Below are positions 40,147 through 48,567 of a DNA stretch of 64,000 nucleotides, piece after piece. This DNA is from Oceanicaulis sp. HTCC2633 (GTDB taxonomy: Bacteria > Pseudomonadota > Alphaproteobacteria > Caulobacterales > Maricaulaceae): NCBI RefSeq assembly GCF_000152745.1, contig NZ_CH672428.1:554916-618915 (forward strand), given 5' to 3'. The position numbers and the translations under genes are program-made. The notes beneath the pieces were generated by a model, which was not told the origin of the DNA, did not search any database, and saw only the letters and a list, made by a program, of their open reading frames with translations. Positions within the stretch are counted from its first letter, which is position 1; the number at the start of each line of letters is the position of its first letter.

Positions 40147-41613
40147 GTGACACGCATTCTATACGCAGGCGGAGCGATTCTCGTCGCCGCCGCATTGATC
40201 TGGTTTATCTTTTTCCGCGGCAGCGCAGCGGCGACGGGCGATCTTGTAATCGAGACCTCTCCCGCAGAAGCCCGCGACATCTCGAGAATCGTTTCCTCAT
40301 CGGGCGCCATTGCGCCGCTGATCACGGTCGAGGTCGGCTCGCAATTGTCTGGTCAGGTGCTCGAACTGCACGCTGACTTCAACGACCAGGTCTCCTCAGG
40401 CGATCTTCTTGCCCGAATCGACCCCCAGACCTTCGAGACCCGCGTGGAAGAGGCGCAGGCCTCACTGGAAGTGGCGAGCGCACAGGTCGCCGTGGCCCAG
40501 GCCAATCTTGAACGCGCGCGTGTTGACCTCGAAGTCTCCCAACGCAGCTTTGACCGGGCGCAGGAGCTGGTTCAGCGCGGCACATATTCCGCTGCACAAT
40601 ATGACAGCGCCGAATCTGCGCTTGCCGCCGCGAACGCTGCGCTTCTGGTTGCGCAAGCCAATCTTCGCAACGCCCGCGCCAGCGAGCTTCAGCGGCGGGC
40701 CTCTCTGGAAAGCGCCCAGGTGGATCTGGAACGCACCTACATCCGGTCTCCCATCGAAGGCGTCGTGATCGACCGTCAGATTGATGAAGGCCAGACCGTT
40801 GCGGCGTCCTTCAACGCTCCGGTTCTGTTCCTGATCGCCCAGGACCTCTCTCGCATCCAGATCGAGGCCGAGATTGATGAGGCCGATATCGGCCAGATCG
40901 ATGAAGGCCAGACCGTCACCTTTGACGTTGACGCCTATCCGGATCGCGAATTCGCCGGCGAAGTGACCCAGGTTCGCCTCGCCGCCACCAATGAAGCCAA
41001 TGTGGTCACCTATACGGTCGTCATCCAGGCCGACAATCCCGGCCAGCGCCTGTTGCCGGGCATGACGGCGAACGTCTCCATCGTTACGGGCCAGGTTGAA
41101 GACGCGCTGTCCGTGCCGAACGCCGCGCTTCGCTTTACGCCGCGCGGCGCGGCCGAAGCCCTTGTGGTCGCCAATGAAGGCGATCAGGGCGGACGGCGCG
41201 AAGGCGGCGGCGCCGCCATGATGGAACGGCTCGCAGAGCAGCTTGAGCTGACCGATCAGCAACGTCCCGAAGTGGAGCGCGTCATGCGCGAGACCTTCCA
41301 GCAGATCCGGGCGCAGTTCCAGAACCCCGCTCCCGGCGCACCGCCGCCCAACCCGCAGGCTCTGATCCGTCGCGCCTTGTCGGGCGTTCTGACCGCCGAT
41401 CAGCTGGCGCGTTATGACCAGCTGAGCCAGGAGCGCGCCCAGCAGCGTGATCAGGTGCGCCGCGGCTCGATCTGGATCGAAACGGCAGACGGCCAGCTTC
41501 AGGAGCGTCCAGTCGGCATCGGTCTGTCAGACGGTCAGTACACCCAGATCGTCGGCGAGTCCCTGAATGAGGGTGATCTCGTCGTCACTCGCGTCCGCGA
41601 GACCGCCGGATGA
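40147..41613 (+). CDS. macA: MacA-like periplasmic adaptor with LTxxQ insertion
   Basis: A membrane-fusion protein of about 488 residues: an N-terminal anchor (about 5-25), a lipoyl/barrel-sandwich domain split by a long coiled coil (about 60-200, with heptads such as EEAQASLEVASAQVAVAQANLERA), a beta-barrel (about 225-320) and a membrane-proximal end. It would link the neighbouring MacB-type ABC permease to an outer-membrane channel. Between the barrel and the last domain, about residues 345-440, is an insert rich in Gly/Pro and charged helices with LTDQQ and LTADQ, resembling the LTxxQ repeats of CpxP/Spy chaperones. I chose a GTG with AGGGG upstream directly before the anchor; an ATG at 40096 is an alternative. 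Confidence 0.82.
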   Translation: MTRILYAGGAILVAAALIWFIFFRGSAAATGDLVIETSPAEARDISRIVSSSGAIAPLITVEVGSQLSGQVLELHADFNDQVSSGDLLARIDPQTFETRVEEAQASLEVASAQVAVAQANLERARVDLEVSQRSFDRAQELVQRGTYSAAQYDSAESALAAANAALLVAQANLRNARASELQRRASLESAQVDLERTYIRSPIEGVVIDRQIDEGQTVAASFNAPVLFLIAQDLSRIQIEAEIDEADIGQIDEGQTVTFDVDAYPDREFAGEVTQVRLAATNEANVVTYTVVIQADNPGQRLLPGMTANVSIVTGQVEDALSVPNAALRFTPRGAAEALVVANEGDQGGRREGGGAAMMERLAEQLELTDQQRPEVERVMRETFQQIRAQFQNPAPGAPPPNPQALIRRALSGVLTADQLARYDQLSQERAQQRDQVRRGSIWIETADGQLQERPVGIGLSDGQYTQIVGESLNEGDLVVTRVRETAG

Positions 41614-42293
41614 CCGAGCCTCTCATTCAGGCGCGCAATCTGACCCGGGTCTATACGCTCGGCGGCGGAGATGTGTATGCGCTGGCCGGCGTGGACTGCG
41701 ACATCAATGCTGGCGAGTATGTGGCGATCATGGGGCCCTCCGGCTCCGGCAAATCCACCTTCATGAACATGGTGGGCGCGCTCGACCGTCCCAGTTCGGG
41801 CGATCTGATCATCGCTGGCGAATCCCTGTCGGGCATGAGCCCGGACCAGCTGGCGGATTTCAGGAACCGCAAGGTCGGCTTCGTGTTCCAGCAATTCAAC
41901 CTTCTGCCGCGCACCACCGCGCTCGACAATGTGGCGCTGCCGCTGCTGTATCGCGGCATGCCGCACAGGGAGCGCAACGAACGCGCGGCGGAGTGCCTTC
42001 GCATGGTGGGGCTGGGCGAACGCATGGACCATCATCCGTCTCAACTCTCAGGCGGTCAGCAGCAAAGGGTCGCCATTGCGCGCGCCCTGGCCGGAAAGCC
42101 CTCCATCCTCCTGGCGGACGAACCGACAGGGGCGCTCGACAGCCAGACCACGATCGAGGTGCTCGACATTCTCGATCAGCTGAACGCCGAAGGCATCACC
42201 ATTGTCCTGGTCACCCACGAGGACGAAGTGGGCGCCCGCGCCCGTCGCCGGATCTGGTTCCGGGACGGCCTCATCGTGGAGGACAGCCAATGA
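41610..42293 (+). CDS. macB: MacB-type ABC transporter ATPase
   Basis: A 227-residue ABC ATPase of the MacB/LolD/FtsE group. It has Walker [11 protein letters not shown]-loop [21 protein letters not shown], signature [15 protein letters not shown], Walker [13 protein letters not shown] and switch His in LVTHEDE. The ATG overlaps the adaptor stop as ATGA, and its own stop overlaps the permease ATG. The permease is a separate protein here, unlike E. coli MacB, where both are fused. The substrate could be a peptide, lipid or macrolide; the sequence does not say. Confidence 0.9.
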   Translation: MTEPLIQARNLTRVYTLGGGDVYALAGVDCDINAGEYVAIMGPSGSGKSTFMNMVGALDRPSSGDLIIAGESLSGMSPDQLADFRNRKVGFVFQQFNLLPRTTALDNVALPLLYRGMPHRERNERAAECLRMVGLGERMDHHPSQLSGGQQQRVAIARALAGKPSILLADEPTGALDSQTTIEVLDILDQLNAEGITIVLVTHEDEVGARARRRIWFRDGLIVEDSQ

Positions 42294-43540
42294 ACATGAT
42301 GGCGGCGATCGGGGTCGCGCTGACGGCCCTGCGCGTCAATGCGCTGCGCAGCTTCCTGGCCATTCTCGGCGTGATCTTCGGCGTCATGGCCGTGATCACG
42401 ACGGTCTCGCTGGCGGACGGCGCCAGTCAGGCGGTCCAGGACCAGATTTCCTCGCTGGGCTCGAACTCGCTCAACATCCGCGCCGGCTCCAACGACCGCG
42501 GCGGCCGACGCGGCGGCGCAGGCAGCGGCACGCCCTTCTCTTCTGATGATGTGGACGCCATCCGCAATCAGGTAGATGTCATCGTGGCGGCGTCCGGCAC
42601 GGTGGACGGGTCTGTGACGGCTGTGGTGGACGGGGTGAACTGGCCCACTCAGATTTCCGGCGTGCATCCCGATTATCTCGAGATCCGTGACTGGACCATC
42701 GCCGAGGGACGCATGTTCTCGGTGGTGGACGTCGAACGCAGCAATCGCGTCGCCGTGCTGGGCCAGACCGTCGCCGAAGAGCTCTTTCCCTCGGGCGGCG
42801 CCCTGGGCGCATCCGTGCGTTTGAACAGCCAGCCGTTCGAAGTCATCGGCATCCTGTCCGAACGCGGCCAGTCCAGCTTCGGGCAGGATCAGGACGACAT
42901 CATCATGGCGCCCATCTCGACTGTCCGTTCCCGTGTGGTCGGGTTTGCCCGCGCCGGGGTTCGCGATCCGGTTCAGCGTATCTGGGTCAAGGTCGCCGCT
43001 GGCGAGGACATGGATTACGCCACGGCCGAGCTGGAAAACTTCCTGCGGGTTCGCCGCGGGATCGATCCGGGAGAAGAGGACGACTTCCAGGTCCGCAACT
43101 TCGCTGAGTTCATCACCGCCTTCAGGGCGACAGAGACCGTCATGGGCCTTCTTCTGGCCGTCGCGGGCCTGATCACCCTCATCGTGGGCGGGATCGGCAT
43201 CATGAACGTGATGCTGGTGTCCGTGACCGAACGGACCCGGGAAATCGGCCTGCGGCTCGCCATAGGCGCGCGCCGCGCAGACATCCGCAACCAGTTCCTG
43301 ATTGAATCGGTTGTGCTGTGCTCGGTCGGCGGCGTGCTGGGGCTCCTCTTCGGACTGGGCCTCGCACTCAGCATCGAACAGTTCGCCCCTGCGCTGGGCG
43401 TGAACCTCAATGTCGCTGTGAAACCCACCATCGCACTGGTCGCCATTGGGGCCTCCACGATCGTGGGCGTGCTGTTCGGCTTCTATCCGGCGCACCAGGC
43501 CAGCCGTCTGGACCCGATCACCGCGCTGCGTCACGAATAG
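42290..43540 (+). CDS. MacB-type ABC transporter permease
   Basis: A 416-residue permease with one N-terminal span (about 20-43, LRSFLAILGVIFGVMAVITTVSLADGAS), a periplasmic MacB_PCD domain (about 45-285) and three C-terminal FtsX spans. The last part contains GGIGIMNVMLVSVTERTREIGLRLAIGARR, the FtsX/MacB hallmark. A GGAGG lies eight bases before the ATG. It ends just before a strong terminator, so adaptor, ATPase and permease form one three-gene operon. No TolC-like channel is encoded nearby. Confidence 0.92.
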   Translation: MNMMAAIGVALTALRVNALRSFLAILGVIFGVMAVITTVSLADGASQAVQDQISSLGSNSLNIRAGSNDRGGRRGGAGSGTPFSSDDVDAIRNQVDVIVAASGTVDGSVTAVVDGVNWPTQISGVHPDYLEIRDWTIAEGRMFSVVDVERSNRVAVLGQTVAEELFPSGGALGASVRLNSQPFEVIGILSERGQSSFGQDQDDIIMAPISTVRSRVVGFARAGVRDPVQRIWVKVAAGEDMDYATAELENFLRVRRGIDPGEEDDFQVRNFAEFITAFRATETVMGLLLAVAGLITLIVGGIGIMNVMLVSVTERTREIGLRLAIGARRADIRNQFLIESVVLCSVGGVLGLLFGLGLALSIEQFAPALGVNLNVAVKPTIALVAIGASTIVGVLFGFYPAHQASRLDPITALRHE

Positions 43541-43562
43541 GCGCGAGCCTGACCCTCTATTG

Positions 43563-43591
43563 AAAAAGGCCGCCCCAAGGGCGGCCTTTTT
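43563..43591 (+). terminator. Intrinsic terminator of the macA-macB operon
   Basis: A perfect stem AAAAAGGCCGCCC / GGGCGGCCTTTTT with a three-base loop, ending in five T on the plus strand, 22 bases after the permease stop. The matching A-run on the other side means it could also work in reverse. Confidence 0.9.
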
Positions 43592-43646
43592 GCATCTGAT
43601 GACATGGGGAGCGGCATCAAGACCGGACACAAATCAAGAGGTTCCC

Positions 43647-44351
43647 ATGTCCGCCAAGATTCGCCCGCTCATCATGATGGAGGTCCTTCTGCTGGCCGCC
43701 CTGGCCATGTCGGTCAAGGCCGTGTTCGGCCTCGTCGCCTGGCGCTATGCAGGGCCGCTCACATTGCTCGTCCTCCTGTCAGGGCTGACAATCTATTTCA
43801 AAGCCAGAGGCCTGAGTTGGCGCGAATACGGCCTCGTCCGCCTGCCAAAGCTCAAATCCTGGCTTCTTCTGCCTTTTCAGAGCCTTCTGGCGGTCATCGC
43901 CATTCTCGGAACCGGGGTGGCCGCAGCAAGCCTGGGCGGCGCGCTCGGCTTTGAATTCATGACCCAGGAGCCTGAAGGCGTGATGGATCGGTTCGGAGCG
44001 GTCGCTGATGGCAGCCTGCCACATTATCTGCTCTGGCTCGCCATAGCGATCTTCGCGGCGGGCCTTGGCGAAGAATTGTTCTTTCGCGGGTACTTGATCA
44101 ACCGCCTGAAAGACGGCCTGGGCTGCGGGGGTTTCATGACCGCCCTGACGATCATTCTGCCCGCGCTCTATTTCGGCTATGGCCATGTCTACTATCAGGG
44201 TCTGCGCGGCCTGATCGTCACTGGACTCATCGGCCTGATGCTGGGCGTCCTGTTCGTTTTGTACAAGCGCAATCTCTGGCCGCTGATCATCGCGCACGCC
44301 GTGGTGGACAGCCTCGTGTTCACAGCGCTGTTCTTCCAGCTCGATGTGTAG
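43647..44351 (+). CDS. CPBP family intramembrane metalloprotease
   Basis: A 234-residue membrane protein with about seven to eight spans. The CPBP (Abi) motifs are present in order: LGEELFFRGYLINRL near residue 140 (EExxxR), FGYGHVYYQGLRG with the FxxxH-type His, and WPLIIAHAVVDSLVF with the HxxxD-type end. Bacterial members are linked to bacteriocin immunity or protein prenyl-end processing; the role here is unknown. It has its own AAGAGG ribosome-binding site and follows the operon terminator, so it is probably expressed separately. Confidence 0.88.
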   Translation: MSAKIRPLIMMEVLLLAALAMSVKAVFGLVAWRYAGPLTLLVLLSGLTIYFKARGLSWREYGLVRLPKLKSWLLLPFQSLLAVIAILGTGVAAASLGGALGFEFMTQEPEGVMDRFGAVADGSLPHYLLWLAIAIFAAGLGEELFFRGYLINRLKDGLGCGGFMTALTIILPALYFGYGHVYYQGLRGLIVTGLIGLMLGVLFVLYKRNLWPLIIAHAVVDSLVFTALFFQLDV

Positions 44352-44414
44352 ACATACGGATCCGGTTCGGGCCGCGTCTCTGTCGTCATATCGGGAAGAA
44401 AATTCGATCCGAAC

Positions 44415-44491
<77 letters not shown>

Positions 44492-44524
44492 CCGGATCGA
44501 TGCGCCAGACAGATCTGGCGAAAT

Positions 44525-44547
44525 CAAAAAGCCGCCCGTGGCGGCTT
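44525..44547 (-). terminator. Terminator after the first tRNA-Asp
   Basis: On the minus strand AGCCGCC-ACG-GGCGGCT is followed by TTTTGATTT. It lies between the two tRNA-Asp copies, so the second copy depends on read-through or on processing before termination. Confidence 0.65.
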
Positions 44548-44564
44548 GTCCTGCTGATCTGAAC

Positions 44565-44641
<77 letters not shown>

Positions 44642-44680
44642 TCAGATCATGCGCGGCGCATCGCCGCGTCAGGAAGCGTG

Positions 44681-44709
44681 TGTCTAAAGGCGCTCCGCAC
44701 GACGGTCAA
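44681..44709 (-). promoter_or_regulatory. Promoter of the tRNA-Asp pair
   Basis: Minus-strand TTGACC, 17-base spacer, TAGACA, about 40 bases before the first tRNA-Asp. The -35 is close to consensus. Confidence 0.65.
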
Positions 44710-44805
44710 GCGGGTTTTGCCAGCAAGTGCAGCGCCTCGCTGTGGGAAAATCACAGCCGCGTGAAGCCGCTCGCAGGAAGGGAACGGCAGCGTTAAGCTG
44801 GGCTT

Positions 44806-46107
44806 ATGAGACGATCACGCCCCCTGCTTCGCACCACCCTTTTCCTGGCGCTCCTGCTGCCGCTTCTGGGCGGTCTCGCTGTCTCCTGCAGTCCGGTCCG
44901 CTACATCATGATGACCGCCAGCACGACCGGCGCCGGTCCTGAGGCCCAACCGCCCTTGCCCGGCGTGGATGATGGTCTGTCTGGCTGGCTGCAAGCGCGC
45001 CCTGACGTCGATCTGCTCATCTCGCAAACGCTGTATGGCGCGCCGCTGCCGCCGGGAGAGGTTCGCGTCACTGAACACAGAGTGATTGATGCGAATGCCT
45101 ATAATGGCGCGGGACGGCTTGAAATGCTGAGGCTCTCGATCACCCTGCCCGGCAACGGGCAAGGCGCTATCGATCTGGCGCTCGTCCTGCCCAATTCATC
45201 GACTGAGGCCGCGCCGGTCATCCTGATCCCGAGTGATTGCGGGCTGCAGGCGCAATTGCGACGCTCGGACATTCCGCCAAACCGCAATCCGGTCCCCTCC
45301 TATTGCGAACCCTCTGGTTCAAGGCTGGAGGAGTACGCCAGCAGCTTTTTTGGCGAATATGTCGTCAGCCCGCCCCTCGAACAGATTCTGCGCCGTGGCT
45401 ACGCTGTCGCTGCCTGGCATGAGAGCGATATTGCGCCCGATCGGGCCAGCCTTCACGCCGAGACCTTGAGGTCGCTGGGTCTGGACCCGGCCGCGCCAGA
45501 CCGTCCGGGCGTGATCGGCGTCTGGGCCTGGATGATGAGCCGCGTGGCGGATGTGCTTGAAACTGAAGAGGCCATCGATTCAGAACAATTGGCCGTCATG
45601 GGGCATTCCCGCCGGGCCAAGGCCGCGCTCCTCGCCGGCGCTCGGGATGAACGCTTCAGCGTCATCCTCGCCCATCAATCCGGCACGGGCGGCGCATCGC
45701 TCCACCGGGACAATCTGGGAGAACCGATCGGTTCCATCACCGAGGGATATCCGCACTGGTTCGTGCCCGGCTATGCCGATTATGCCGATCGCGAAGACGC
45801 ACTGCCGCTCGACGCGCACTATCTGTTGGCGCTGATCGCACCGCGCAGCGTACTGCTGGGCAATAGCTGGCGGGATGTCTGGTCCGATCCGGCCGGCGCC
45901 TGGCGCGCAGCCGAAGCCGCAAGCCCGGTCTGGTCGCTCTATGACGTGGAGGGGCTGAACCAGACGCGCCTAGACGAAATCGATGTCAGTGGTCACATCG
46001 CCTATCATATCCGGCCCGCAACCCACGGCGTGCGGGGCGAGGACTGGGACGCATTTCTGGCGTTTCTGGACGCGCAGCTTCAAACAAGGTCCGGGCCTGA
46101 GCCCTAA
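44806..46107 (+). CDS. CE15-like (glucuronoyl esterase family) exported esterase
   Basis: A 433-residue alpha/beta hydrolase with a signal peptide ending LGGLAVSC; the Cys could be lipidated, although the box is not ideal. The nucleophile motif is GHSRRAKAALL, with Ser near residue 267, the GHSRxxK form seen in bacterial CE15 enzymes. Later features are AHQSGTGGASL, YPHWFVPGY, LPLDAHYLLALIAPRSVLL and the C-terminal His in ATHGVRGEDW. CE15 enzymes cut ester links between lignin and glucuronoxylan; a marine bacterium might use it on other uronate esters. No other polysaccharide genes are adjacent. Its stop overlaps the convergent small gene by four bases. Confidence 0.82.
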   Translation: MRRSRPLLRTTLFLALLLPLLGGLAVSCSPVRYIMMTASTTGAGPEAQPPLPGVDDGLSGWLQARPDVDLLISQTLYGAPLPPGEVRVTEHRVIDANAYNGAGRLEMLRLSITLPGNGQGAIDLALVLPNSSTEAAPVILIPSDCGLQAQLRRSDIPPNRNPVPSYCEPSGSRLEEYASSFFGEYVVSPPLEQILRRGYAVAAWHESDIAPDRASLHAETLRSLGLDPAAPDRPGVIGVWAWMMSRVADVLETEEAIDSEQLAVMGHSRRAKAALLAGARDERFSVILAHQSGTGGASLHRDNLGEPIGSITEGYPHWFVPGYADYADREDALPLDAHYLLALIAPRSVLLGNSWRDVWSDPAGAWRAAEAASPVWSLYDVEGLNQTRLDEIDVSGHIAYHIRPATHGVRGEDWDAFLAFLDAQLQTRSGPEP

Positions 46108-46319
46108 AGCCAGCGTTTGATCCGGCCTTCACGTACTTCCTTGAGTTCCGCGCCTTCATCGCCCAGCGTGGCCCGGCTCCATCCCAGGCGCCAGGCGGAG
46201 TACGCCTTCTGCCGGTCCTCGCCCTCAAGGCCCGCCTCATCCATAGCCTTCACGAAGGCCGCGTAGTCCTCGAAGTCTTCGCCAGCATGGGCGGCCTTGA
46301 ACGCTTCAAAGGGACTCAT
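46104..46319 (-). CDS. Hypothetical 71-residue protein
   Basis: A small soluble protein, MSPFEAFKAAHAGEDFEDYA at the start, mainly helical, acidic in the first half and basic at the end (EGRIKRWL). A GGGGAG lies nine bases before the ATG. No family is recognised. It follows tRNA-Val on the same strand and converges with the esterase gene. The 129 bases between it and the tRNA hold only an eight-bp GC hairpin (46340-46357). Confidence 0.55.
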   Translation of the reverse strand: MSPFEAFKAAHAGEDFEDYAAFVKAMDEAGLEGEDRQKAYSAWRLGWSRATLGDEGAELKEVREGRIKRWL

Positions 46320-46448
46320 TCAGGCGCACTCCCCGGATGAGCGGGCCCAGGCCCGCTGCACTGATCGGAAAGACTGTCCGAGCCGCGCGACGGCGGCAAT
46401 GGGGAAATGTCCCGACACTCTGGATCCTGTACGTGAAGTCCGGGCCGG

Positions 46449-46524
46449 TGGTGGGTGGTGACGGGGTCGAACCGCCGACCTACTGGGTGTAAACCAGTTG
46501 CTCTACCAGCTGAGCTAACCACCC
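46449..46524 (-). tRNA. tRNA-Val (TAC)
   Basis: A 76-base minus-strand tRNA with encoded CCA. The acceptor stem is GGGTGGT/ACCACCC, the anticodon arm ACTGG-TTTACAC-CCAGT reads TAC, and the T-loop is GGTTCGACC. It begins 25 bases downstream of the pheA stop and may be transcribed with pheA. Confidence 0.95.
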
Positions 46525-46549
46525 GCATCCGACTCGAAGGGCCGCCCTT

Positions 46550-47716
46550 TTAGCCTTCAAGCTGGGTCGGCTTCAAGCGGTCAGAGCCGTAAGAGCCGAA
46601 GCGCCGTACAGATTTTGCATGACCGGCCAGGTGCTCGAGCGCCTTGGCCACGGCCTTGTCCTCTTCATGGCCTTCCAGATCGAGGAAGAACATCTGCTCC
46701 CAGGGCGCGCCATGAACCGGGCGGCTTTCAAGCTTGGTCATGTTCACCCCATGCTGACGGAAGCCATCAAGCGCATCCACAAGAGAGCCTGACGCATCCG
46801 ACGTGATGAAAACCAGTGAGGTCTTGCACGGCAGGAGCGGCGACGCCGGCGCAGGATCGACCGCCAGCGCCACGAAACGGGTCTCATTGCCTTCAAAGTC
46901 AGAGATGTTGGGCTCGATCAGGTTCAGACCGAACAGGCGCGCGGCATCCGGGCCCGCAACAGCTGCGACAGCCGGGCCCTCATCCAGCGCCCGCTCGAGC
47001 GCCCGCGTGGTGGATGTGACCGGTATCTTCTTGAGGTCCGTGCGGGCATTGAGCCATCTTTGCGCCTGTCGCAGGGCTTGCGGATGTCCGTAGACCGTGC
47101 GCACGGGGCCCAGATCCGTCGCCTTGCCCATCAGCGCGTGCTGGATCTTCATATGGTGCTCTCCGGCGATCTTCAGATTGGAGTCGCGCAGAAGGTCATA
47201 GACCTCGTTGACCCCGCCCGTGGCGGTGTTCTCGATCGGCAGAAAGCCGTAATCGGCCTCGCCATCCTCAAGCGCCTTGAAGATGGCGGCGTAGTCGCGC
47301 TTGATCACCGGCGCAACGCCCGAGTACCGACCGGAGAAATGCGCATTGGCCGCAAACTGGGAGTAAGAGCCCGGCCCCCCGAGATAGGCGACGCGCGCCT
47401 CGGTCAGCATGACATCGCCCGCGCGCGCATCCAGGCTGGCGCGCTGACGGCGCAGGGAGTCATCGATGATGGCCTGAAACAGCGTTTCAACAAAACTGTC
47501 AGCCAGCCCCAGCTCCCGCCCTTTGGCCACTGCGCGTTCAATGACCGCGCGCTCCCGGTCAGTATCGCGAACGGGGCTCTGATCTCCGGCCTTGAGCGCG
47601 ACCAGCGCTTCGACCAGCCGTCGCCGTTCCGCGAGCGTTTTCAGGATTTCGGAATCCGTCGCATCAATGGCCTGACGCAGGATCTGGCGTTCATCATGGG
47701 TCTTGGTCGGGCTCAT
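46550..47716 (-). CDS. pheA: PheA, chorismate mutase--prephenate dehydratase
   Basis: A 388-residue P-protein. The N-terminal chorismate mutase domain (about 1-95; ILRQAIDATDSEILKTLAERRRLVEALVALK) is followed by the prephenate dehydratase domain (about 105-285; AYLGGPGSYSQFAA, LPIENTATGGVNEVYD and the TxTTRAL-type STTRALERAL). A C-terminal ACT domain holds SLVFITSDASGSLVDALDGFRQHGVNMTKLESRPV, whose ESRP motif binds Phe for feedback. It turns chorismate into phenylpyruvate. The start is MSPTKTHDE with GGAG eight bases upstream. An attenuator and a Phe-rich leader peptide precede it. Confidence 0.95.
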   Translation of the reverse strand: MSPTKTHDERQILRQAIDATDSEILKTLAERRRLVEALVALKAGDQSPVRDTDRERAVIERAVAKGRELGLADSFVETLFQAIIDDSLRRQRASLDARAGDVMLTEARVAYLGGPGSYSQFAANAHFSGRYSGVAPVIKRDYAAIFKALEDGEADYGFLPIENTATGGVNEVYDLLRDSNLKIAGEHHMKIQHALMGKATDLGPVRTVYGHPQALRQAQRWLNARTDLKKIPVTSTTRALERALDEGPAVAAVAGPDAARLFGLNLIEPNISDFEGNETRFVALAVDPAPASPLLPCKTSLVFITSDASGSLVDALDGFRQHGVNMTKLESRPVHGAPWEQMFFLDLEGHEEDKAVAKALEHLAGHAKSVRRFGSYGSDRLKPTQLEG

Positions 47717-47731
47717 TGCCGTTTCTCCAAT

Positions 47732-47755
47732 AAAAAACCCCGCCATCGGGCGGGG
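47732..47755 (-). terminator. pheA attenuator (intrinsic terminator)
   Basis: Minus-strand CCCCGCC-CGAT-GGCGGGG followed by six T, ending 15 bases before the pheA ATG, so its only effect is to stop transcription before pheA. Its 5' arm (GCCCC at 47752-47756) can instead pair with GGGGC at 47793-47797 inside the leader ORF, giving an antiterminator. That GGGG can itself pair with the CCCC at 47800-47803. Confidence 0.85.
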
Positions 47756-47785
47756 CTGGTGACTTTTTCTTGCAAGCAAGCAGCG

Positions 47786-47848
47786 TCAACCGGCCCCATG
47801 GGGACGATAGAAATAGCCGCCGAAGAAAAAGAGGTTTGCTGTCATCAT
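47786..47848 (-). CDS. pheL: Phe leader peptide controlling pheA
   Basis: A 20-codon ORF beginning ATG ATG and containing LFFFGGYFY, four Phe and two Tyr codons within nine, then RPHGAG and a TGA. It lies 30 bases upstream of the attenuator. When Phe-tRNA is short, a ribosome stalled on the last Phe codon would cover the CCCC segment and free GGGGC to form the antiterminator. No ribosome-binding site precedes the ATG, and the candidate promoter places the start only a few bases away, so it may be leaderless. An in-frame ATG four codons earlier (47860) is possible. Confidence 0.8.
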   Translation of the reverse strand: MMTANLFFFGGYFYRPHGAG

Positions 47849-47856
47849 GCGATGCA

Positions 47857-47885
47857 GCATGAAACTGTCTGTGAGCTTCGGTCAA
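47857..47885 (-). promoter_or_regulatory. Candidate promoter of pheL-pheA
   Basis: Minus-strand TTGACC followed after 17 bases by TCATGC; the -35 is good, the -10 weak (TTTCAT at 15 bases is an alternative). Transcription would begin near the leader ATG. It shares the 116-base divergent gap with the cyclophilin gene. Confidence 0.45.
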
Positions 47886-47964
47886 GTCCTATTGCCCGGA
47901 CAATTGACATTCCGGGCGCAACACCGCCCGATAGCGGCTCACTCACAGTCAGGACCGTCATACA

Positions 47965-48567
47965 ATGCTGACCGCTCTTACCGCCGCCGCCCTTCTGATC
48001 AGCCAGCCCCAGGCCGTGATTGAAACATCAGAAGGACGGATTGTCGTCGCGTTGAATGAGACGGCCGCGCCTGTCACCGTCGCCAACTTCATCGCCCATG
48101 CCGAGGCCGGCAATTTCGATGACGGCTCTTTCTATCGCACCGTGCGCGACGACAATGAGCGCGAAGGCATTGCGCCTATGAACCTCATCCAGGGCGGGCA
48201 CAGCTTTGACGGGCTTGCGGGCGCGGAAGGCATTGCTCATGAGAGCACGCTTGAGACCGGTCTCACCCATGATCGCGGCGCCATCTCCATGGCGCGGGAC
48301 GGAGTCGGGACAGCGACCACCGAATTCTTCATCATGGTCAATGACTATCCCGGCCTGGACGCCGGACCGGACGGGCGCAATCCGGATGAAGCGGGCTATG
48401 CGGTCTTTGGCGCGGTGACTGAAGGCATGGACGTGGTGGAACGGATCTGGATGAGCCCGGCCAGCCTGGAGCGGGCGCCGGCTGATTTCCCCTATCCGCA
48501 ATTCATCTCAGAGCCCATCCGGATCGAAACCGTCCGGATTCTGGATGAGACCCAACAGACTGACTAG
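47965..48567 (+). CDS. Cyclophilin-type peptidyl-prolyl isomerase, exported
   Basis: A 200-residue PPIase. The first 17 residues (MLTALTAAALLISQPQA) form a signal peptide, so it acts in the periplasm. The cyclophilin core has TVANFIAHAEAGNFDDGSFYRTVRDDN with the catalytic Arg, NLIQGG, RGAISMARDGVGTATTEFFIMVND and YAVFGAVTEGMDVVERI. The family speeds proline isomerisation during folding. The stop overlaps the convergent marR-like stop by three bases. The ATG is weakly preceded by AGGA. Confidence 0.9.
   Translation: MLTALTAAALLISQPQAVIETSEGRIVVALNETAAPVTVANFIAHAEAGNFDDGSFYRTVRDDNEREGIAPMNLIQGGHSFDGLAGAEGIAHESTLETGLTHDRGAISMARDGVGTATTEFFIMVNDYPGLDAGPDGRNPDEAGYAVFGAVTEGMDVVERIWMSPASLERAPADFPYPQFISEPIRIETVRILDETQQTD

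Noticed and set aside
41567-42290. 657-codon frame running through the MacB ATPase into the permease
   Set aside because: Only the part after 42290 is real; the first half is out of frame with the ATPase, and the permease has its own ATG and GGAGG.
46340-46357. GC-rich hairpin between tRNA-Val and the 71-residue gene as a terminator
   Set aside because: Eight-bp stem with a two-base loop and no T-run on either strand.
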